Origin: DASVCS01 sp036381495
GTDB taxonomy: Bacteria > Gemmatimonadota > Gemmatimonadetes > Longimicrobiales > RSA9
Direction: 5' to 3'
DNA: 5,161 bases
NCBI GenBank assembly: GCA_036381495.1
Contig: DASVCS010000002.1
Span: forward strand, 1-5,161
Shown: positions 1-4,613 of the stretch, one piece after another
Position numbering within the stretch: position 1 is the first letter of the stretch
How the letters are laid out: every line of letters starts with the position of its first letter
The notes under the pieces: generated by a model
What the model was told of the DNA's origin: nothing
Seen by the model: the letters and a program-made list of their open reading frames with translations, nothing else
Databases searched by the model: none
Position numbers and translations under genes: made by a program

Positions 1-11
1 GATTTCTTCAT
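1..11 (-). CDS. Start of a gene leaving the left edge (partial, unknown)
   Basis: An ATG at 9-11 opens a minus-strand frame reading M-K-K-S at the window edge. Of the three minus-strand frames this is the only one with a start near the edge and no stop before it. Going upstream in this frame, TAA is met at 39-41 with no ATG, GTG or TTG in between, so this ATG is the first possible start. It overlaps the TGA of the eight-codon mini-ORF as ATGA. Its own ribosome-binding site is weak, which fits translational coupling. A Lys-rich start would suit a signal peptide or membrane protein such as a lysis-cassette spanin, but four residues cannot show that. Confidence 0.4.
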
Positions 12-34
12 AGCGTTTTCACGATCTTCGTCAT
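8..34 (-). CDS. Eight-codon mini-ORF (possible leader or coupling peptide)
   Basis: ATG at 34 to TGA at 8-10 encodes MTKIVKTL. The ATG has GAGGT 6 nt upstream, a better site than most genes here have. The stop overlaps the ATG at 11 (9-11) as ATGA, so ribosomes ending here could restart on the next gene. Two readings fit: a short translated leader that loads ribosomes for the coupled downstream gene, or the true N-terminus of that gene interrupted by a one- or two-base sequence error or a programmed shift. The sequence after position 1 is needed to choose between them. Confidence 0.3.
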   Translation of the reverse strand: MTKIVKTL

Positions 35-40
35 CGTGTT

Positions 41-45
41 ACCTC
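41..45 (-). promoter_or_regulatory. Ribosome-binding site before the 8-codon mini-ORF
   Basis: GAGGT on the minus strand, 6 nt before the ATG at 34. Sequence and spacing are good for initiation, yet the frame it serves closes after eight codons. Confidence 0.55.
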
Positions 46-70
46 GCCGCGCAGCGGGGGGCTCCCCTCC

Positions 71-91
71 GATCCTGACGTCTCCAGGATC
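71..91. repeat. Small perfect inverted repeat at the end of the transglycosylase gene
   Basis: GATCCTG (71-77) and CAGGATC (85-91) are perfect 7-bp complements around a 7-nt loop. The stem overlaps the TGA stop at 90-92. No T-run follows on either strand, so it is not a recognisable intrinsic terminator. It may affect translation of what follows, or be chance. Confidence 0.35.
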
Positions 92-653
92 ATCGGTCCC
101 CGCCGCGCGGCAAGCCCGTGAGCCGCATCTGTGCGATTGCGCGGAGCACCTTCTGCGCGTACGCCTGTCCTGCGGCTGAATCCCATCCGCCGCGCCCCGC
201 GTTGTACGCGGCGGCGGCCATCTCCAGATTCCCATCCGCCCATAGCACCAGCCGCCGCAGGTGCCGGCACCCGACGGTCAGGTTCGCCGCCGGATCGCAC
301 AGCTCGAGCAGCGACACCGCCGTGAAGCCTTCCTCGCGCGCGACCGCGCCCATGACTTGCATCAGGCCAATCGACGCCTGCTGCCACCACCACTCCGCGT
401 CCGCATCGCGGCCGTGCCAGCCGCGCAGGTCATACCAATCGTCGGGCGGGAACTCCGAGGCGATCTCCTCGGGCGTCAGCGCCCGGAACGGCCGATTCCG
501 GCGCACGTCCCACAGGTAGCGATAGCGCGGCTCGGGATTGCCGGCGTAGGGATAACCCTCGCTCTCGACCTGCACGATCGCGCCGACGAAGGCCGCCTCC
601 AGCCCCGCGACCCGCCCCGCCTCTTCGATGAGCGTCGCGATCAGCGGCGTCAT
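90..653 (-). CDS. Lytic transglycosylase (SLT/lysozyme-like fold), probable phage endolysin or virion murein hydrolase (187 aa)
   Basis: Cleaves the glycan strands of peptidoglycan between MurNAc and GlcNAc, as lytic transglycosylases do. The signature runs in order: the catalytic glutamate in AIVQVESEG (Glu30), SIGLMQVMG at 94-102 (the GLMQ motif), DPAANLTVGCRHLRRL at about 120-135, AAAAYNAGRGG at about 146-156, and YAQKVL at 165-170. This order fits the SLT domain family. About 60 residues rich in Trp, Arg and Asp lie between the catalytic Glu and GLMQ, including RYRYLWDVRRNRPF and EWWWQQ; similar insertions occur in phage members. There is no signal peptide or membrane segment, so export would depend on a holin or on packaging in the virion. 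The ATG at 653 was chosen because it overlaps the upstream TGA as ATGA and has GAAGG 4 nt before it; a reading 11 codons longer lies inside the upstream gene. Family assignment is firm; endolysin versus virion-associated enzyme is open. Confidence 0.93.
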   Translation of the reverse strand: MTPLIATLIEEAGRVAGLEAAFVGAIVQVESEGYPYAGNPEPRYRYLWDVRRNRPFRALTPEEIASEFPPDDWYDLRGWHGRDADAEWWWQQASIGLMQVMGAVAREEGFTAVSLLELCDPAANLTVGCRHLRRLVLWADGNLEMAAAAYNAGRGGWDSAAGQAYAQKVLRAIAQMRLTGLPRGGDR

Positions 654-988
654 AGCGCCTTCAACAGAAACGGCAGCACTTTCCACAAGAACATCACGGC
701 AGCGCCGAGCCCTGATGCACCGGCGAGCACCATCTGCACGTCCCGCCGCGTGATGCCGCGCTGCTCAGGATCCGACGACACCCGCCGATCGCCAGCGCGC
801 CGGTTGAAGATTTCCGCCTCGAGGTGGCGGATCTTGGTCCCGTGCATCGCGCCCTGGATTTCACCGGCGTTGACACGGCCGTTCGTGACGTCCTGGCGCT
901 GATGGATCCCGGCAAAGCCGGCGCGCATCTCTTCGAGGATGGTGTCTCGCGTATCGCGGAGATCGTCTTTGTCGACCGGCTGTCCCAT
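650..988 (-). CDS. Putative holin / XhlA-like lysis-associated membrane protein (112 aa)
   Basis: I chose the ATG at 988 because two AGGGGG sites precede it (2 and 10 nt away); the in-frame GTG at 1012 has none. Residues 6-64 are hydrophilic and probably helical (KDDLRDTRDTILEEMRAGF, then HQRQDVTNGRVN and IRHLEAEIFNRR), possibly a coiled coil. A polar linker (65-82) follows, then one hydrophobic segment at about 84-109 (VQMVLAGASGLGAAVMFLWKVLPFLL) and a short KAL end. A soluble helical N-terminus with a single C-terminal membrane helix is the layout of XhlA-type hemolysin/holin-associated proteins and of some class III or single-span holins. The next gene, a murein hydrolase, starts within this gene's stop codon, which supports a joint lysis role: membrane permeabilisation that lets the hydrolase out. 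The exact family is not confirmed; an inner-membrane spanin-like or other lysis accessory protein is possible. Confidence 0.75.
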   Translation of the reverse strand: MGQPVDKDDLRDTRDTILEEMRAGFAGIHQRQDVTNGRVNAGEIQGAMHGTKIRHLEAEIFNRRAGDRRVSSDPEQRGITRRDVQMVLAGASGLGAAVMFLWKVLPFLLKAL

Positions 989-990
989 GT

Positions 991-1004
991 CCCCCTGTCC
1001 CCCT
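991..1004 (-). promoter_or_regulatory. Tandem Shine-Dalgarno-like sites of the membrane-protein gene
   Basis: The minus strand reads AGGGGGACAGGGGGAC before the ATG at 988, so AGGGGG occurs twice, 10 nt and 2 nt from the start. The distal copy is at a workable spacing; the proximal one is too close for normal initiation. This decides the start at 988 over the GTG at 1012, which would lie upstream of both sites. Confidence 0.6.
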
Positions 1005-1012
1005 ATAGGCAC

Positions 1013-1171
1013 CCCGAGGACCGCCCGATACAGGTAGCCGGGGACGGCTCAGGACGCATCGACGTGCGTTCCACTTCGACGTGGGCCTTCATCCCACGGT
1101 GGAGGGAGCCGCCCCCACTCGGCCCGCCGATCGCTGTCGGCGGCGTCTCCGGCCCCCGTCGATGGCTCCCG
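1013..1171 (-). other. Largest gap between confident genes, with nested inverted repeat and no convincing gene
   Basis: This is the main part of the gap between the 69-aa gene and the membrane-protein gene. A minus-strand frame is open from a GTG at 1191 to a TAG at 1003 (62 codons), with an internal ATG at 1092 that would give 29 residues (MKAHVEVERTS...). Neither start has a good ribosome-binding site, and the product is a Pro/Gly/Ser/Arg mix without protein-like character, so I do not call it. The gap does contain a perfect 7-bp outer inverted repeat (1104-1110 with 1164-1170) around a second perfect 7-bp stem (1124-1130 with 1137-1143). No sigma-70-like promoter boxes were evident. Confidence 0.5.
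1104..1170 (-). other. Nested inverted repeat, candidate structured RNA element
   Basis: On the minus strand the outer arm GGGAGCC (1170-1164) begins one base after the TAG stop of the 69-aa gene and pairs perfectly with GGCTCCC (1110-1104). Inside it, CCGCCGA (1143-1137) and TCGGCGG (1130-1124) form a 7-bp stem with a 6-nt loop. No U-run follows, so a classic intrinsic terminator is unlikely. Possible roles are mRNA stabilisation, partial attenuation or controlled expression of the lysis genes downstream. In DNA this GC-rich, chance stems are common, so confidence is low. Confidence 0.35.
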
Positions 1172-1381
1172 CTATGTGGTGGACAGCGCACCTGCCGCGC
1201 TCGCGCGCACGTAGCGGCGCGTCGCGCGGCGGAAGACGATGGGCGATTCTGCTAACCGCGCGATCGGGGACTGGCCCCGTTCCAACCCCGCCGGCCGGTC
1301 TTTCAGCAATTCCTGCCGGCCGTCGAAGACGACGACATATTCCGTGCGTCCAATCAGCACCGTGTCCCCTGCTCGCGTCAT
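1172..1381 (-). CDS. Small hypothetical phage protein (69 aa)
   Basis: The ATG at 1381 was chosen because GGGAGG stands 5 nt before it, the best ribosome-binding site in the window, and it begins 17 nt after the stop of the 821-residue gene. A longer in-frame reading from a GTG at 1468 would run into that gene's C-terminal codons and lacks support. The N-terminal half (residues 5-26) alternates hydrophobic and polar residues (GDTVLIGRTEYVVVFDGRQELL) and could form a small beta hairpin or barrel-like fold. The C-terminal half is basic (FRRATRRYVRAS) and ends ALSTT. There is no membrane segment, signal peptide or Cys. I do not recognise the family. Its place between virion and lysis genes is compatible with a minor structural or accessory protein, but no function can be assigned. 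Confidence 0.7.
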   Translation of the reverse strand: MTRAGDTVLIGRTEYVVVFDGRQELLKDRPAGLERGQSPIARLAESPIVFRRATRRYVRASAAGALSTT

Positions 1382-1386
1382 GCGCG

Positions 1387-1392
1387 CCTCCC
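1387..1392 (-). promoter_or_regulatory. Ribosome-binding site of the 69-aa gene
   Basis: GGGAGG on the minus strand, 5 nt before the ATG at 1381. It fixes this start over the longer in-frame GTG reading and shows that this gene is initiated on its own rather than only by coupling. Confidence 0.75.
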
Positions 1393-1398
1393 GGCGTG

Positions 1399-3864
1399 TT
1401 AGCGTGACCGCTGCGTGTGCGTGTCCTTGTGGTCCCAGAAGATGCGCGGCACGAACCGAGCGATCCACGCTTTCGGGCTAAGGCCAATCCCTTGCCCAAG
1501 CGGCAGGGCATTCTGGAGAGCCGTGAACGGGTCGCCCTTCGCAAGACCACGCCCGAGCGCCATCGACGTCGCGTAGGGGCCCGCCATCGCCATAATCAGC
1601 CCCTGCAACCACGGCGGCGCGTCCTTCAGTGCCTCGTCCCCCACCATTCCGGCCCCCGCCGCGCCCGTCGCCATGCCCACCTTCGCCAGATCCCCGCCCG
1701 TGCCGCGGCCCGCCATCAACTTGCGCGCGGACTGCGCCGGCTCCACGAGTCCTGTTTCGCCAGCGTTCACCATCGACTTCATGAACGGGATCAGCCCGCG
1801 CGTGACGGGCGTACTGCGCTGGAGCCGGACGAAGGCTTTCCCGGTCTCCGTGATCGGCTCGCGCTGTTGCGTGACCGTCAAGGCGTCCTCGGTGGACATC
1901 CCGGCCCGCTCCATCGCCTTCCGGAACGGCGCATCGGCCGCACCGACCGCGCGGGTCGCGACCCCAAACAGGCCGCGTCCTTGCGGCTGATCGAACCGGC
2001 CACTGTGCGTGTCGGGATGCTGGAACGCCTCTTTCGCGTCCGACCACAGTTGCGGGACGTCGGCCAACTCGCGGGCGACACGGCCCACCGGCGCAAGCGA
2101 CCGCTGTTCCATCGCGCGTTCCGCCGCCTTGAGTAACGCCCCTGACGTATTGCTGGTGGCGATCTTGGCAATCGTGGCGGGGGAAAACAGCAGCGATCCA
2201 GTCTGGTGCGCCTGGAACGCCCCAGGCTTCATGAGGCCACGCAGGAGCGTGGGCGCCAACGCCGCTGCACCGCCAACCGTCGCGCCCGCAATCGCGCCTT
2301 CGCCGGGATGTTGGTCATCCAGGAGGCTCCCAGCGACGGCACCACCGACCGGCAGGCCCAGCCACTTCGCGAGGAGGCCGAGGTCCGCCGCGCCGCGCTC
2401 ATTGAGGAAGCGGTGCAAGTCGTCCGGCGCCACCGTCGGCGCGACATCGTCTCCTGCGATGTTCGTGCCCGTGCTCGGACCCGGCCCGCTCGGTTCCGCC
2501 GTCCCGCCAAACTTGTCGCGCAGGGTGTTGTAAACCCCGTCCGGCACGTCGTGAAACTGGGCCGCGCGCCCACTCGAGACATCCGCGAACACCTTACTGG
2601 CCGGCGGATGCGCGGCGCCTTTGGCGCCGGTGCGGAGTCGTGCGCCCAGCTCGCGGGCGCCCTGCTGCATCCGACGGACTTCAGCGGGATCCGCATCGGA
2701 CAACCCCAGCAGCCGTTTCAATTCACGCTGCGTGCGGTTGTATTCGACGCCAAGGCGATCGAGTTCGTCTTGCGCGCCAGGCTTGAGGGCGGCATCGGGA
2801 AACTGCTCGCTGAACCGTTGGCGCCCCCGTAACATCTGGGCGACTTCATCGGCGGCGAGTTTCGGCCGCGGGGCTGGCTCCACGGTGGGCGGCGCCGGGG
2901 CGCCTGCGGGCGGTTCGTACGTGGGCGCACGATCTGGAAACAGATCGCTGAGCGACTTCGGCGCGCGGAGCACATACCGATCGCCGTCCGGGATGTCTGC
3001 TACGGGCGGTTCAGGCACCTGTGCCAGCCGTTCACGCACCGTGGGCACGGGCGGGAGTTCGACGGCCGCGACATCGGGCGGCGCCGCGTCACCGTAGCGG
3101 GCAAGCCAGCGCGCGAGGTCGGGATGGACGCTCGGTTCCGGCGCCGGCGCCGGCGGGACCGGCTCGGCGATCGGCGCCGGTGCGGGCGGGACATAGCCGG
3201 ACACGTTAGGGGCGTAGAGTTCAGGCGCTGGGGCACCCTTCGGCCGCGCAGCAACGGGAATCGGTCCTTCGCGCTGTGGCACCCGTCCGCCCACGTTCAC
3301 CTTACCTGCATCCGTGACGGCAAACTCGGACGGCCCGATGCGTGGTTCGACGGCGCCGGTTGGCGGTCGCTCGAATCCCACCTCCGGCCCCTTCGCCCCG
3401 ATGCCCCGCGCGAACAGCAACGCGGTGAGCGCATCGGCGGCCATCTCGGGATAGTCCGACGACGGATCCACGCCTGTGAGCGTCTTGACGCCTTCGCTGA
3501 GCGTGGGCCGTTGGCCGAGCGCGATCCGTGTGCTGATCGTGTTGGCGGTATCGCGGGCGACGCCCATTGGATCGATCGCGACCCGCCCGAGGCCTAAGGC
3601 GTTCTCCCCGAGGCGGATCGCCACGCGCGCGGCGGGTTTGGCAGCCCCCTGGAAAAATCCCGCGAGGGTGTCGAGGGGATGGTGCGTGATCCCCGCCATC
3701 AGATCGGCGGCGAACGCGGGGCCGGAATCCGGGACGGGCTGATCGCGCCCCATCGCCTGCGCGTCGGCGTCGATGGAGGCTTGGAGTGCATCCGCGCGTG
3801 CGAGAGAAGCTTTCGCGCCCCGGAGTAGCGCGTCGAGATCAGGATACGGCGATCCGGTGGGCAT
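1399..3864 (-). CDS. Large modular phage protein, putative internal virion/DNA-ejection protein (821 aa)
   Basis: The ATG follows the upstream TAG with no gap; a weak GGGG precedes it. Four parts can be seen. Residues 1-200 are helical and Ala-rich. Residues of about 202-336 are an extended Pro/Ala-rich linker (PPAPAP, EPVPPAPAPEP) with short hydrophobic islands such as HPDLARWLARYG and SLSDLFPD. Residues of about 337-415 are charged and coiled-coil-like (DELDRLGVEYNRTQRELKRLL). From about 495 to the end it is rich in Gly and Ala, with hydrophobic stretches near 500-540, 725-745 and 750-773. The segments VATRAVGAADAPFRKAMERAG (about 633-653) and LIPFMKSMVNAGETGLVEPAQ (about 689-709) resemble, from memory, C-terminal parts of very large phage polyvalent or internal proteins; I could not run a search. 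No catalytic motif is evident. Passage of the hydrophobic segments through the host envelope during DNA ejection is a reasonable but unproven role. A membrane-interacting structural protein is the alternative. Confidence 0.8.
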   Translation of the reverse strand: MPTGSPYPDLDALLRGAKASLARADALQASIDADAQAMGRDQPVPDSGPAFAADLMAGITHHPLDTLAGFFQGAAKPAARVAIRLGENALGLGRVAIDPMGVARDTANTISTRIALGQRPTLSEGVKTLTGVDPSSDYPEMAADALTALLFARGIGAKGPEVGFERPPTGAVEPRIGPSEFAVTDAGKVNVGGRVPQREGPIPVAARPKGAPAPELYAPNVSGYVPPAPAPIAEPVPPAPAPEPSVHPDLARWLARYGDAAPPDVAAVELPPVPTVRERLAQVPEPPVADIPDGDRYVLRAPKSLSDLFPDRAPTYEPPAGAPAPPTVEPAPRPKLAADEVAQMLRGRQRFSEQFPDAALKPGAQDELDRLGVEYNRTQRELKRLLGLSDADPAEVRRMQQGARELGARLRTGAKGAAHPPASKVFADVSSGRAAQFHDVPDGVYNTLRDKFGGTAEPSGPGPSTGTNIAGDDVAPTVAPDDLHRFLNERGAADLGLLAKWLGLPVGGAVAGSLLDDQHPGEGAIAGATVGGAAALAPTLLRGLMKPGAFQAHQTGSLLFSPATIAKIATSNTSGALLKAAERAMEQRSLAPVGRVARELADVPQLWSDAKEAFQHPDTHSGRFDQPQGRGLFGVATRAVGAADAPFRKAMERAGMSTEDALTVTQQREPITETGKAFVRLQRSTPVTRGLIPFMKSMVNAGETGLVEPAQSARKLMAGRGTGGDLAKVGMATGAAGAGMVGDEALKDAPPWLQGLIMAMAGPYATSMALGRGLAKGDPFTALQNALPLGQGIGLSPKAWIARFVPRIFWDHKDTHTQRSR

Positions 3865-4611
3865 CTAATAGCCCCGCGGATGCCCCACGATATTGACGAT
3901 CTCGCCCGGCTTCAAGAGTTGGCGCAACATCTCGATAGCCTGCGAGTTGGTGTTGTCGCCCCGCAGGAGTCGTCGTAGCCAACTCTCCGTGTCGGTGATG
4001 TTGTTCCCGCCCGCAAACCGCTGGCCGAGGATGCGCCCGAGCGTGGGTTCGTACTGCATCTGCGCGGCGTGCTCCCGTGCGGCGGCGTCGATGCGATGGC
4101 CTTCCAGATCCGCCTGCGCCTTGATCTGCGCGGGATAGCCGTACTGGGTTTCGGCCCTCTGGATCGCGTCCGCCATATCCTGCGCCCGCCGCTGTTCCGC
4201 AAACGGAAGAAACGACCGTCCTGCCGCCGCCTCGCTGTTGACATCCGCCACGCGGTTGTTGAGCGCCGCTCGGAGCATGGCGATCCGCTCGGGACGCCCA
4301 CTCGCAAGATCCGCTTCGTCGGCGTGTTCGGCCGTGATCGCGCGGAGCCGATCCTGCTCATCCTGCCGCTGCTGAGTCTCGAACTCCGGACCCGCCCCAA
4401 GGGTGCGCCCGAGATCGTCGGCGCGGCCCAGCGCTTGCGCGCGGCGAAACGGATCGGCCGTATCCGCGTCTCGATACATGGACGCGAAGACGGGCGCGAG
4501 CGTCCCCACGTTCGTCATGGACGGATTGCGCGTGAGTGCCGTCAGGGCGTCGAGGGGAGAGATCCCCAACGAGGTGGACCCACCGAGACGGCTGCGAGGG
4601 GGTGTCGGCAT
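3865..4611 (-). CDS. Hypothetical helical phage protein, putative internal virion/ejection component (248 aa)
   Basis: The ATG lies 2 nt after the stop of the upstream gene, and the TAG stop directly abuts the ATG of the downstream gene. No Shine-Dalgarno sequence is evident, so translation is probably coupled to the gene before. I do not recognise a family. The N-terminal 30 residues are rich in Pro, Ser, Gly and Leu. Residues of roughly 55-190 are rich in Ala, Gln, Arg and Glu and should be mostly helical (e.g. FETQQRQDEQDRLRAI and AEQRRAQDMADAIQRAE), with a possible coiled coil. A Gly/Asn break (RFAGGNNITD) separates this from a short helical tail ending KPGEIVNIVGHPRGY. There is no signal peptide, transmembrane segment, Cys cluster or nucleotide-binding motif. 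Lying between two proteins of similar character and ahead of the lysis genes, it is most likely a virion-internal or ejection-apparatus protein. That role is inferred from position and composition only. Confidence 0.75.
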   Translation of the reverse strand: MPTPPRSRLGGSTSLGISPLDALTALTRNPSMTNVGTLAPVFASMYRDADTADPFRRAQALGRADDLGRTLGAGPEFETQQRQDEQDRLRAITAEHADEADLASGRPERIAMLRAALNNRVADVNSEAAAGRSFLPFAEQRRAQDMADAIQRAETQYGYPAQIKAQADLEGHRIDAAAREHAAQMQYEPTLGRILGQRFAGGNNITDTESWLRRLLRGDNTNSQAIEMLRQLLKPGEIVNIVGHPRGY

Positions 4612-4613
4612 AA

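Noticed and set aside
261..902. Plus-strand open frame of 213 codons across the transglycosylase and membrane-protein genes
   Set aside because: It is an Arg/Pro-rich shadow of the real minus-strand genes, typical of high-GC DNA, and the minus-strand product has clear SLT motifs.
1285..1325. Inverted repeat of CGGCCGG and CCGGCCG with a 17-nt loop
   Set aside because: Wholly inside the 69-aa gene, long loop, and readily produced by chance at this GC content.
1172..1468. Longer 98-residue version of the small gene, from a GTG at 1468
   Set aside because: The extra 29 residues lie largely inside the C-terminal coding region of the 821-residue gene, and the strong GGGAGG site fixes the start at 1381.
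1417..2136. Plus-strand open frame of 239 codons opposite the 821-residue gene
   Set aside because: Composition is dominated by Arg, His and Pro from the antisense of Ala/Gly-rich codons, with no recognisable domain; the opposite strand carries a continuous, better-composed protein.
2613..2629. GC-rich hairpin (7-bp stem, 3-nt loop)
   Set aside because: It lies in the middle of the 821-residue coding region, has no T-run, and is explained by Ala/Gly codons in GC-rich DNA.
3134..3155. CCGGCGCC-type palindromic repeat resembling an operator or recombination site
   Set aside because: It is the codon pattern of a Pro-Ala repeat in the proline-rich linker, so coding low complexity explains it.
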